DNA of 64,000 nt, taken from Paraburkholderia sp. FT54. GTDB taxonomy: Bacteria > Pseudomonadota > Gammaproteobacteria > Burkholderiales > Burkholderiaceae. The first letter of the stretch is position 1. Each line of letters starts with the position of its first letter. The translations under genes were made by a program, and so were the position numbers. This document shows positions 28,371 through 36,232 of the stretch, one piece after another. The DNA lies in contig NZ_CP134195.1 of assembly GCF_031585635.1 (NCBI RefSeq), positions 4,150,685-4,214,684 of the forward strand. The letters run 5' to 3'. Below the pieces are notes generated by a model. That model saw only the letters and a list, made by a program, of their open reading frames with translations. It was not told the DNA's origin and made no database searches.

Positions 28371-29375
28371 TTAAATACCGAGTTCTTTACGCACGTCCTG
28401 CCAGTTGCCGCGCACCATCAGCTTGCCGGTGGTCTGCGTATCGGCGGGCGGCTGCTTGCCGTCCTTGATCCACTCGACGAGGTTCTCCGTGCTTTCCTTG
28501 CCGTGCATCGTCGAGCTCACGGCGATCGTGCCGTAGAAGCCCGTCGGTTCCTTCTTCTGGAATTCGGCGAAGGCTTCGCCCGCGCCGTTGATGCCGACGC
28601 CGATCACGTCCGCCGCCGGAATGTGCAATTGCTCGGTCGCGCGAACGCCGCCCAGCACGCTTTCCTCGTTGAGCGCGAAGATCACCCACTTCTTGATGTT
28701 CGGATGTTGCGCAAGCACCGGCGACGACGCGTTGAAACCGCCTTCGTCATCGGTCGTCTTTTGCGGGGCGTCGAAGATGTTTTCCTTTTTGAAGCCGCCG
28801 GCGATGAGCGATTGCGTCGCGCCGTCGGTGCGCAGTTTCGCGGTCGGCAATTCGTAGTTCGTGATGCGCAGCGCGCCGACTTCTTCCGGCTTCCAGCCCC
28901 GGCGTTTCATTTCTTCCGAGATCGCGGTGCCGACCTGATTGCCGATCTTGAATGCGGACATGCCCAGATGCGGCACGTTCGGCAGCGGCTTGCCGGTGGA
29001 GTCGACCAGTTGATCGTCGACGGTGACGAACTTCATGTTGTAGCGCTTCGCCCGCGCCTGGATAGCCGGTCCGAGGCGCACGTCCGGTGCGCAGATCACG
29101 AAGCCTTTGGCGCCTTGTGCGCCGAGGTTGTCGATTGCGGCCAGCACTTTTTCACCGTCCGGCGTGCCGATGTTCACCACCGAGAAGCCGTCCTTCTGGC
29201 CGAGCGCGCTCGCGGCTTTCTGTTCGTTGATGAACCATGCCTGTTCCGGCATCTTCACGAGGAAGCCGACCTTGAGCGGCTGATCCGCGTGCGCGGAGAG
29301 TTGCGCGGCAAAAGGCGCGGCGAGGGCGGCGGCCGCCATCGCGGATAGCGTCAAACGGCGAAGCTTGCTGGTCAT
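28371..29375 (-). CDS. araF: L-arabinose periplasmic binding protein
   Basis: The 334-residue protein has a signal peptide (MTSKLRRLTLSAMAAAALAA...SAHA) and a type I periplasmic binding fold (KVGFLVKMPEQAWFINEQKA, VICAPDVRLGPAIQARAKRY, FVTVDDQLVDSTGKPLP). From memory this is close to E. coli AraF rather than RbsB or XylF. It delivers L-arabinose to AraGH. The ATG at 29375 follows AGGAG. The 222-bp gap to the upstream ALDH gene may hold a second promoter, though none was clear. Confidence 0.92.
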   Translation of the reverse strand: MTSKLRRLTLSAMAAAALAAPFAAQLSAHADQPLKVGFLVKMPEQAWFINEQKAASALGQKDGFSVVNIGTPDGEKVLAAIDNLGAQGAKGFVICAPDVRLGPAIQARAKRYNMKFVTVDDQLVDSTGKPLPNVPHLGMSAFKIGNQVGTAISEEMKRRGWKPEEVGALRITNYELPTAKLRTDGATQSLIAGGFKKENIFDAPQKTTDDEGGFNASSPVLAQHPNIKKWVIFALNEESVLGGVRATEQLHIPAADVIGVGINGAGEAFAEFQKKEPTGFYGTIAVSSTMHGKESTENLVEWIKDGKQPPADTQTTGKLMVRGNWQDVRKELGI

Positions 29376-29597
29376 ATCTGTCTCCTGAGGTTGAAAAGCT
29401 GCATTGATTTCGTTTGATTGCAGCGGGTGATGCACGCTGCCGTCAGCCGGGACGTGGATAAGCGTCGGGGTGCGCGGCTCGATGGCCGTGCGGACGAACG
29501 GCAAAGCGCGCGGCGCGGCGAGCGTTCGGACATGCGGCGTCGCATGCGGCGCGACGAGCAGCCAGACGGGCGATGGCGTGTGCGAGTTTCATCGCGA

Positions 29598-31046
29598 TCA
29601 ACCCGCCACATAAGCCGTTTTCACGGCCGTCCAGAAGGCCGCATCCGTGGCGCCGTAGGCTGACGCCTTCCGGCCGCCGCCGGGCGCGTGATGCTCGACG
29701 GCGGTAGTCGGCAGATTGATCGTGACGAGGCCGCTGTGCACATGACGGCGAAAATGCCGCGCGCGATTGAGCGAGCGCGTGCAGATGCCGGCGCACAGAC
29801 CGTATGCCGTGTCGTTCGCGAGATGCAGCGCGTGGTCGTAGTCGTCCGCACGCAGCACCACGGCGAGCGGACCGAAGATTTCCTCTCGCGCGATCCGGTG
29901 TTCGGATTCGCCAATGAAGAGCGCCGGTTCGAAAAAGTAGCCGCGCGTCGCGCGCTCCAGTTGCCGGCCGCCGTATAGCAATTGCGCGCCTTCCTGCTGA
30001 CCGATGCGCACATAGTCGAGATTGCGCTCCAACTGCGCGGCGTTCGCCACGGGACCCATGTCCGTGCCGTGCTTCAACGCGTGATCGATCGAGAGTCTGG
30101 CGAGCTTCGCCTGCAATGCGTCCACGAACGGCTCGAACACCGCGCGTTCGACGATCAGCCGAGCCGCCGCGCTGCTGCGTTGGCCCGTCGAGCCATAGGC
30201 GCCGCTCAAGGCGGCCTCGACGGCGCCGTCGAGATCGGCGTCCGCCAGCACCACGAACGGATTCTTGCCGCCCATCTCCAGTTGCACGCGTGCCTGGCGA
30301 GCGGCGGCGGACTGCAGCACGCGCGTGCCGGATTCCGCCGAGCCGGTGAAGCTGATCGCCGCCGTCAGCGGATGCGCGACGATCCGCGCGCCGACCTGCC
30401 GGCCGCTGCCCATCACAAGATTGAACACGCCCGCGGGCAAACCGGCGCGGCTGATGATCGAGGCCAGCGCCGCCGCGCAAGCCGGCACCGATTCGGCCGG
30501 CTTGAAAACGACGCAGTTGCCGTGGGCGAGCGCGGCGCCGATCCTGGCTGCGGCAAGCGCCAGCGGCGCACTCCACGGCGAGATGATGCCGACCACGCCA
30601 AGCGGTTCACGCGTCACGTCGATCTCGACACCAGCGCGCGCGGATGCGACGGGCTCGGCGCAGACCTGCAAGGCTTCTGCCGCGCACAGTTTGAAGATCT
30701 GCCCGGCACGGGTCGCTTCAGCTAAGGCCTCGGGCAGCGTCTTGCCGACTTCACGCGCGAGCAGCCGGCCGAGTTCGTCGCGGCGCGCGAGCACCTCGCT
30801 GCCGATCGCATCGAGCGCATCCGCGCGGCGCTGCGCCGAACCCAGTGACCACTCGGGGAAGGCCGCGTGCGCCGCTTCGATGGCCATATCGGTCTGCCGC
30901 ACGTCGGCTCGCACATATTCGCCGACGGGATCGTCCAGGTCCGATGGATTGAGCGAAACGCCCGTGGTCGCGCCCGTCTCCCATCCGCCATTGATGTAGT
31001 GGCGAAACGGACTGGCGACGAGAGGGACGAGCGGATCGCGGTTCAT
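29598..31046 (-). CDS. Aldehyde dehydrogenase-fold protein lacking catalytic Cys and Asn
   Basis: The 482-residue protein covers the whole ALDH fold and resembles 2-oxoglutarate semialdehyde dehydrogenases, the last step of oxidative pentose degradation. However, the catalytic cysteine in GQRC is serine (GQRSSAAARLIV, S291) and the oxyanion asparagine in SPWN is serine (SPWSAP, S159). The general-base glutamate is kept (LEMGGKN, E257), as are the coenzyme motifs FKPAE and FTGS. Each substitution is one base from the usual codon. It may be inactive, an altered enzyme or a regulator. It heads the minus-strand arabinose block, divergent from a LysR gene. Confidence 0.88.
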   Translation of the reverse strand: MNRDPLVPLVASPFRHYINGGWETGATTGVSLNPSDLDDPVGEYVRADVRQTDMAIEAAHAAFPEWSLGSAQRRADALDAIGSEVLARRDELGRLLAREVGKTLPEALAEATRAGQIFKLCAAEALQVCAEPVASARAGVEIDVTREPLGVVGIISPWSAPLALAAARIGAALAHGNCVVFKPAESVPACAAALASIISRAGLPAGVFNLVMGSGRQVGARIVAHPLTAAISFTGSAESGTRVLQSAAARQARVQLEMGGKNPFVVLADADLDGAVEAALSGAYGSTGQRSSAAARLIVERAVFEPFVDALQAKLARLSIDHALKHGTDMGPVANAAQLERNLDYVRIGQQEGAQLLYGGRQLERATRGYFFEPALFIGESEHRIAREEIFGPLAVVLRADDYDHALHLANDTAYGLCAGICTRSLNRARHFRRHVHSGLVTINLPTTAVEHHAPGGGRKASAYGATDAAFWTAVKTAYVAG

Positions 31047-31090
31047 CGAGGGAAAGGCGCCACGTGAGGAAGCTCAGAAAGTCCACGAAT

Positions 31091-31155
31091 GGTATGAGCC
31101 GTCCCAATAACTTTCCAATCCCTTTTTAGGCCATCCCAATATCAGTTTCGGTATG
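31091..31155. promoter_or_regulatory. Repeated elements in the ALDH/LysR divergent region
   Basis: GGTATG (31091-31096) and TCCCAATA (31102-31109) recur in reverse order as TCCCAATA (31134-31141) and GGTATG (31150-31155). The paired elements sit in the 189-bp region between two divergent genes, where a LysR-type regulator would bind. The assignment is inferred. Confidence 0.4.
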
Positions 31156-31235
31156 GCATGATGAACCTTGCCTTGGAAGAATTCGCGGTTCGTGGCGTCG
31201 AGCCGCTTCATCAGAACACAGGCGGGAGACAGACC

Positions 31236-32213
31236 ATGACGCGTAGCTACTCGAACTGGTTCGTGCGGGCGCGGCTCAAGACGCGGCAGTTGCTGCTGCT
31301 CGCGGCAATGGAAGAGGAGGGCAACGTCCGGCGGGCCGCCGACGTGCTCGGCATGACCCAGCCCGCGGCGTCGCGGCTGTTGAAGGAACTCGAGGACATG
31401 CTGGAGGTGAGCCTGTTCGACCGCACGCCGCATGGCATGCACGCCACGTTGTACGGCGAGGTCATGATCCGTCATGCGCGCATGGTGCTGTCGAATCTAA
31501 GCCACGCGCATGACGAAATCTCGGCACTGCGCGCCGGTCTGGCCGGCCAGGTGCGGATCGGCGTGATCGCGGCGGCCGCCGCGACCATGGTGCCGCGCGC
31601 GATCGCCAGCGTGAAAGAACGCTATCCGCAACTGCAAATCTGGGCAGAGGTCGAAACGTCGGATGTGATGCTGCCGCGGCTGGCGGAAGGCGAATTGGAC
31701 ATCATGATCGGCCGCGTACTGGAGCGGCAAAACCAGTTCAAGACCGAAGTCCGCTACGAACCGCTCGCTGATGAGCCGCTTTGCGTAGTGGCGCGTCCCG
31801 GCCATCATCTCGAAAATGAGACGGGACTGACACTGCGAGGAATCGTCAACGCGAGTTGGGTTTTGCATCCGCCGGGCAGCGTTTTGCGCCATCGCTTCGA
31901 TCTGATGTTTTCGCAAATCGGGCTGAATCCGCCGCAAAACGTGGTGAATACCAACAATTTTCTGGCGATTTCGAGCTTGCTGCTCCAAAGCGACATGTTG
32001 GCGGTTTTACCCGACGAAGTGGCGCGTCAATACCAACAGTATGGCGTTCTGAAGCGAGTACCGATCGATTTACCGTGCAGGATGGATACATTCGGTATCA
32101 TCACGCGCCAGTCGCACCTGCTTTCGCCGGCGGCCTCAGTCGTGCTCGAGGCCTTGCGGGAAGCCGCTGGCGAGGTCTACGGCACCGCTTTCGAACCGGC
32201 AGTGGCGCGATAA
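31236..32213 (+). CDS. LysR-family regulator (GbpR-like), probable sugar-operon regulator
   Basis: The 325-residue protein has an N-terminal winged HTH (LKTRQLLLLAAMEEEGNVRR, AADVLGMTQPAASRLLKELE) and a LysR substrate-binding domain (about 95-310). The start lies at an ATG with GGGAG upstream; an earlier in-frame ATG at 31158 adds 26 unrelated residues. GbpR-type LysR proteins regulate sugar ABC transporters and dehydrogenases, and the divergent arabinose block fits. The inducer is unknown. Confidence 0.88.
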   Translation: MTRSYSNWFVRARLKTRQLLLLAAMEEEGNVRRAADVLGMTQPAASRLLKELEDMLEVSLFDRTPHGMHATLYGEVMIRHARMVLSNLSHAHDEISALRAGLAGQVRIGVIAAAAATMVPRAIASVKERYPQLQIWAEVETSDVMLPRLAEGELDIMIGRVLERQNQFKTEVRYEPLADEPLCVVARPGHHLENETGLTLRGIVNASWVLHPPGSVLRHRFDLMFSQIGLNPPQNVVNTNNFLAISSLLLQSDMLAVLPDEVARQYQQYGVLKRVPIDLPCRMDTFGIITRQSHLLSPAASVVLEALREAAGEVYGTAFEPAVAR

Positions 32214-32355
32214 ATGCTTCTCCCGTGGCAATAGCAGCCGGCTGGCGGCGCGGGAGGAACAAAAGATGTACAACAAACACGGAAAACGGCAACGCGCCGT
32301 CGACGATTCTTTTTCAGTTCGCTCCGGTGGAGCGAGCGCCTGGTTTAGCAACGGC

Positions 32356-32910
32356 ATGGCTCTCAAATCGACGATTTACAAGGCGGAACTGCAGATCGCC
32401 AACATGGACCGGCACTACTACGCCGACCATTCGCTGACGATCGCCCGCCATCCCTCGGAAACCGACGAACGGATGATGGTCCGCGTCGCCGCGTTCGCGC
32501 TGTTCGCGCAGGAACGCCTCGAATTCTGCAAAGGTTTGTCGGATGTGGACGAACCGGATCTGTGGGAGAAGGATCTGACCGGCGCGATCGAAACCTGGAT
32601 CGAAGTCGGCCAGCCGGATGAACGGCGCATCGCCAAGGCGAGCGGTCGCTCGAACGAAGTGATCGTGATCGCCTATGGCGGCCGCGCGTCGGACATCTGG
32701 TGGCAGGGCGTGCGCAACAAGGTGGAACGCATGCGCAACGTGACCGTGTGGACGCTCGGTGAAGACGTCGCCACTGCTCTCGGCTCGCTGGCGGAACGGA
32801 CCATGCGGCTGCAATGCACCGTGCAGGACGGCGAAGCATGGCTCGGCAGCGCCGAAGCCGATGCGGTGAAAATCGAATGGACAGTGTTGAAGGCACCCGC
32901 CAACGCGTGA
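32356..32910 (+). CDS. yaeQ: YaeQ family protein
   Basis: The 184-residue protein matches E. coli YaeQ from memory along its length: MALKSTIYKAELQIANMDR, LTIARHPSETDERMMVRV, WIEVGQPDERRIAKAS, IWWQGVRNKVERM and LQCTVQDGEAWL. YaeQ has a PD-(D/E)XK nuclease-like fold; its suggested role in transcription elongation remains unproven. The ATG at 32356 is the family start; an ATG at 32266 would add 30 residues of low complexity. It is not obviously operonic with its neighbours. Confidence 0.93.
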   Translation: MALKSTIYKAELQIANMDRHYYADHSLTIARHPSETDERMMVRVAAFALFAQERLEFCKGLSDVDEPDLWEKDLTGAIETWIEVGQPDERRIAKASGRSNEVIVIAYGGRASDIWWQGVRNKVERMRNVTVWTLGEDVATALGSLAERTMRLQCTVQDGEAWLGSAEADAVKIEWTVLKAPANA

Positions 32911-32931
32911 TGCTTCGCAGGCTCTCAGAGC

Positions 32932-33357
32932 TTATAGCGACGTCACGCGCGCCGCTTCCGGCGGCCCCTTGAGTTCGACCATGTTGCCTTCCGGGTCGAA
33001 TAGATACAGCGACTGTCCGTAGCCGTCCGCGCCGTAGCGCAGACCGAGTTCACCCAGCCGCACGCCGTGTTCGGCCAGATGCGCCTTAAGCGCTTGAGCG
33101 TCGAACGGATCGATGCGCAAACACACGTGATCCATATTCCGCCCCGTGCCCGGCACGCCGTTTTCGGCATGGTCGAGTCGGCCGCCGACCTGCAACAGGT
33201 CGATCAACGAGTGTCCCGCGCGCAGCTGTGTCAGACCCAGATCGCGCTGCTCCTTTTCGACGCTGCAGCCGAGCACGTCGCAATAGAAACGCGCCATGAC
33301 TTCAACGTTCGTCGCCCGAATGACAACGTGATCGATCTCGCGAATGTGGATTTTCAT
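32932..33357 (-). CDS. VOC-superfamily (glyoxalase/dioxygenase-like) protein
   Basis: The 141-residue protein folds as two beta-alpha-beta-beta-beta modules. Candidate metal ligands are His in REIDHVVIRA (near residue 10), His in NMDHVCLRI (near 76) and Glu in NMVELKG (near 128), the usual H-H-E set. Members include glyoxalase I-like enzymes, extradiol dioxygenases and resistance proteins; the substrate is not predictable. The start ATG at 33357 begins MKIHIREIDHV. It is convergent with yaeQ. Confidence 0.85.
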   Translation of the reverse strand: MKIHIREIDHVVIRATNVEVMARFYCDVLGCSVEKEQRDLGLTQLRAGHSLIDLLQVGGRLDHAENGVPGTGRNMDHVCLRIDPFDAQALKAHLAEHGVRLGELGLRYGADGYGQSLYLFDPEGNMVELKGPPEAARVTSL

Positions 33358-33475
33358 GTGGAATGCCCCTTGGCTGGCTCGCAGAACGGGTGAATTGCCA
33401 GTGTAGAAGAAAGGGCGACGCTTGCGAGCGCGGGCCGTGAAAGCCGTCTTGAGGGACGGATCAGGATCGTATGGA

Positions 33476-33540
33476 CGAAAAAAAGCCCGCTCTATGTGGA
33501 GCGGGCTGAATCCATATCAGGAGGAGACATGGAGGAGACA
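33476..33540 (-). ncRNA. Predicted small RNA with two CUCCUCC motifs
   Basis: On the minus strand a promoter-like pair (33547-33575) is followed by a roughly 65-nt transcript containing TCTCCTCC twice (about 33531-33538 and 33519-33526). It ends in a strong terminator: stem AGCCCGCTC/GAGCGGGCT (33484-33492 and 33499-33507), then a T run on minus. Unpaired CUCCUCC would pair with Shine-Dalgarno sequences, the mark of a translational repressor sRNA. No plus-strand gene explains the terminator orientation. The opposite strand contains a 55-codon ORF (33529-33696) with an SD, an alternative reading. Confidence 0.5.
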
Positions 33541-33546
33541 AGTACT

Positions 33547-33575
33547 AATATACACATGCACCTGGTGCGGCGCAA
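33547..33575 (-). promoter_or_regulatory. Promoter of the predicted sRNA
   Basis: On the minus strand, TTGCGC (33570-33575) is separated by exactly 17 bp from TATATT (33547-33552). A start near 33540 would give the compact RNA described. Confidence 0.5.
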
Positions 33576-33752
33576 TAACTTTTTAAGGGAAAACCCGATA
33601 TCGTGCCAAATTGTCGCAGTTTTCCGCAAAACAGACGCCTGGCGGGGCTTCGGGCCTACGAAGAAGCGCAATGACAGAGCAAGAACCGGGGCGTAGTGTG
33701 TCGGCATGCGGCCTACATTGGTGAGCATCGACACCGTCTCCTCGGGACCATC

Positions 33753-34931
33753 ATGAACCGCGAACCTACCGATATCGCCTCCGGCGCCACCAACTGGACT
33801 TCCGACGACGCACGCTGGGAAGCCGTCACGCACCGCGAATCGCAAGCCGACGGCGCGTTCTTCTACGGCGTCAAAACGACCGGCGTGTTCTGCCGTCCGT
33901 CGTGCGCGTCGCGCCTGCCGCGCCGTGAGAACGTCGCATTCTTCACCGATGCCGCCGCCGCGCGCGCCGCGGGCTTTCGCGATTGCAAGCGTTGCCAGCC
34001 CGGCGGTCTGCCGCGCGAGCTGGAAATCGTCAATCGCGCGTGCGCCGCGCTGGACGCCGATCCCCAGGAGCGGCTCACGCTCGCGCAATTGAGCGACGCC
34101 GTGCACGTCAGCCCGTTCCATCTGCAGCGTCTGTTCAAGCGCGTGGTGGGCGTGTCGCCGCGTCAGTACCAGGCCGCGCAGCGGGGCGCCGCGTTGCGCG
34201 ACGCGCTCCAGAGCGGCTCGGACGTCACCCGCGCCACGCTTGACGCGGGTTTCGGCTCGCCGTCGCGGATGTACGACAGCGCGTCGGCCGAACTGGGCAT
34301 GGCGCCGTCTGCGTATCGCCGCAAGGGCGCCGGGCTCACCGTTCGCTATGCCAGCGCGCCGACGCCGCTCGGCTACGTGCTGGTCGCGGCGACGGAGAAG
34401 GGCATCTGCAAGATCGGTTTCGGCGACGACGCCGCCATGCTCGCCGACGACCTGCGCGGCGAATTCGCCAACGCCGACCTGTTGGAAGATAGCGAACACC
34501 TGGCGCCGTTCATCGCACAGATCGACGCCTATTTGCGCGGCACCCGTCAGGACTTCGACCTACCGCTGGACATCGCCGCGACGGCATTCCGGCAGCGTGT
34601 GTGGGACGCGTTGCGGCGCATTCCATACGGCGAGACGCGCAGCTATTCGCAGATCGCCGAAACGGTCGGCGCGCCCCGCGCCGTGCGCGCGGTAGCCAGC
34701 GCGTGCGCGACGAACCCGGTGGCACTGGCGATTCCTTGCCATCGCGTGGTGGCAAAGGGCGGAGCGTTGGCGGGCTATCGCTGGGGTTTGCCGCGCAAGG
34801 CCGCGCTGCTCGACAACGAGGCGCAGCACGTCGGCGACTTTTCGCGCGGCAAGGCCGAACGCAACAAGCGCCCACTTGCGGACGCCGACGTCGCCATCGA
34901 AACCACCACCAAACTGGACCACGCCGCGTGA
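33753..34931 (+). CDS. ada: Ada: methyltransferase, AraC activator and O6-alkylguanine repair
   Basis: The 392-residue protein repairs methylphosphotriesters and O6-methylguanine and, once methylated, activates the adaptive response. The N-terminal zinc domain shows FCRPSCASRLP and CKRC (four cysteines, the first being the methyl acceptor). An AraC HTH follows (about 95-185, VHVSPFHLQRLFKRVVG), then the MGMT domain with the acceptor motif IPCHRVV and RWGLPRKAALL. A Lys/Arg-rich tail of about 30 residues is extra. The ATG at 33753 gives the family start. Its TGA overlaps the alkA GTG, indicating coupled translation. Confidence 0.93.
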   Translation: MNREPTDIASGATNWTSDDARWEAVTHRESQADGAFFYGVKTTGVFCRPSCASRLPRRENVAFFTDAAAARAAGFRDCKRCQPGGLPRELEIVNRACAALDADPQERLTLAQLSDAVHVSPFHLQRLFKRVVGVSPRQYQAAQRGAALRDALQSGSDVTRATLDAGFGSPSRMYDSASAELGMAPSAYRRKGAGLTVRYASAPTPLGYVLVAATEKGICKIGFGDDAAMLADDLRGEFANADLLEDSEHLAPFIAQIDAYLRGTRQDFDLPLDIAATAFRQRVWDALRRIPYGETRSYSQIAETVGAPRAVRAVASACATNPVALAIPCHRVVAKGGALAGYRWGLPRKAALLDNEAQHVGDFSRGKAERNKRPLADADVAIETTTKLDHAA

Positions 34932-35845
34932 GCACGCTTGACGAAGTCGCTACCCTTGAATTGCCGTTCAAACCACCCTTCGACTGGCCACGTCTGCTGC
35001 GTTTCTTCGGCGGACGCGCGACGCCCGGCGTCGAAGCGGTGGAAGACGGCGCGTACCGTCGCGCAATCGATTGGGCCGGCGACAGCGGCACGCTCAGCGT
35101 GCGTCTGCATCCGCGCAAGCGCTGCCTTGTCGCCAGCATCGAAGGGCCTGTAAGCGTTCACGCCGACACGCTCGCTGCGCCGATTGCGAAGATGTTCGAC
35201 CTGCACGCCGATCCGAAAAAGATCGGCGCCGAACTCGCCGCTGACCCATGGCTCGCGCCGCTGGTCGAAGCCGTGCCCGGCTTGCGCGTGCCGGGCGCGT
35301 GGTCGGGCTTCGAGCTGGTGGTGCGCGCAATCGTCGGACAGCAGGTCAGCGTGAAGGCGGCGACCACCATCATTGGAAGACTCGTGCAGCGCGCCGGCGA
35401 GCGCATCGAGGGGCATCCGCATGAGAACACCGCGTGGCGTTTTCCGACGCCGGCCGCGCTGGCCGCCGTCGATCTCGCGCAGATCGGCATGCCGGGTAAG
35501 CGTGTAGCGGCATTGCAGGGCTTCGCGCATGCGGTCGCCATTGGCGACGTGCCGCTCGACAGCCACACGGCCGACGCCGACAGCCTGCGGGCCGCGCTGC
35601 TCGCGCTGCCGGGCATCGGCCCGTGGACCGTCGAGTATGTCGCGATGCGCGCGTGGCGCGACGCCGACGCGTGGCCCGCATGGGACCTCGTGCTCATGCA
35701 GTCGATCTGCGCGCGCGATCCGTCGCTCGTGCGGCCCACGCAGCAACGCACTCGCACCGACACGTGGCGGCCGTGGCGCGCGTACGCGGCGATGCATCTG
35801 TGGAATGAAGTAGCGGACCGCGCCGGCGCCGCGCGTGGTGGCTGA
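34928..35845 (+). CDS. alkA: DNA-3-methyladenine glycosylase II
   Basis: The 305-residue base-excision enzyme removes alkylated purines and pyrimidines. It has the N-terminal AlkA_N domain and a helix-hairpin-helix core (LLALPGIGPWTVEYVAMRAW). The catalytic aspartate lies in WPAWDLVL, although E. coli has two adjacent aspartates there and this protein only one. The GTG at 34928 overlaps the ada stop (GTGA), forming a two-gene operon expected to be induced by Ada. A heptanucleotide tandem repeat begins 65 bp after the stop. Confidence 0.9.
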   Translation: MSTLDEVATLELPFKPPFDWPRLLRFFGGRATPGVEAVEDGAYRRAIDWAGDSGTLSVRLHPRKRCLVASIEGPVSVHADTLAAPIAKMFDLHADPKKIGAELAADPWLAPLVEAVPGLRVPGAWSGFELVVRAIVGQQVSVKAATTIIGRLVQRAGERIEGHPHENTAWRFPTPAALAAVDLAQIGMPGKRVAALQGFAHAVAIGDVPLDSHTADADSLRAALLALPGIGPWTVEYVAMRAWRDADAWPAWDLVLMQSICARDPSLVRPTQQRTRTDTWRPWRAYAAMHLWNEVADRAGAARGG

Positions 35846-35910
35846 AACGGCGCGTCGCCGATGGTGACTGAAGCATCGCGCGGTTTGGGAATAACAAATG
35901 CGGATCGCGC

Positions 35911-36015
35911 GCGTGGCGCGTGGCGCGTGGCGCGTGGCGCGTGGCGCGTGGCGCGTGGCGCGTGGCGCGTGGCGCGTGGCGCGTGGCGCGTGGCGCGTGG
36001 CGCGTGGCGCGTGGC
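35911..36015. repeat. Perfect heptanucleotide tandem repeat, 15 copies
   Basis: Fifteen uninterrupted, identical copies of GCGTGGC occupy 105 bp between alkA and gshA. The absence of any variant copy implies recent slippage or expansion. Because seven is not a multiple of three, changes in copy number shift frame; all frames through it encode cycling heptapeptides (such as RGAWRVA) that look artefactual. Confidence 0.97.
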
Positions 36016-36232
36016 GAATAGAATGATGCGGCGCAGACCCGACCGACTGGCGGAAAAAGCGGCTAAATTGGCCCAAAAGAGAAGCGGCCCGGAGTGCTCC
36101 GATGACCCGCCGAAGCGGCCTCAAGCAGCCGTTCCGGCGAGATGTTAAAGTGCCCGCTACTGAAAATTCCGCCGAACGTTGTCAACCGCAGTGCTGCGGC
36201 ACATGGCGGCCGACAACGCCCGACTCGCATCA
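36016..36232. other. Leader region between the heptamer repeat and gshA
   Basis: With the repeat, the gene-free gap is 387 bp. After the repeat, bases 36016-36232 include an A-rich stretch (36050-36085) and should contain the gshA promoter. I cannot place a -35/-10 pair with confidence. Confidence 0.4.

Noticed and set aside
29376..29597. Single TTATCCACG-like sequence between the ALDH gene and araF as a DnaA site
   Set aside because: An isolated near-match with no neighbours; expected by chance.
33529..33696. 55-codon plus-strand ORF with a strong AGGAGGAG before the ATG
   Set aside because: The apparent SD is the complement of the sRNA CUCCUCC motifs and the protein is not recognisable; kept only as an alternative to the sRNA call.
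35911..36015. Possible CRISPR array
   Set aside because: Units are 7 bp with no spacers; it is a simple tandem repeat.
35861..36148. Plus-strand ORF encoding a repeated RGAWRVA peptide across the heptamer repeat
   Set aside because: The peptide merely reflects the 7-bp repeat, all frames give similar peptides, and no ribosome binding site precedes it.
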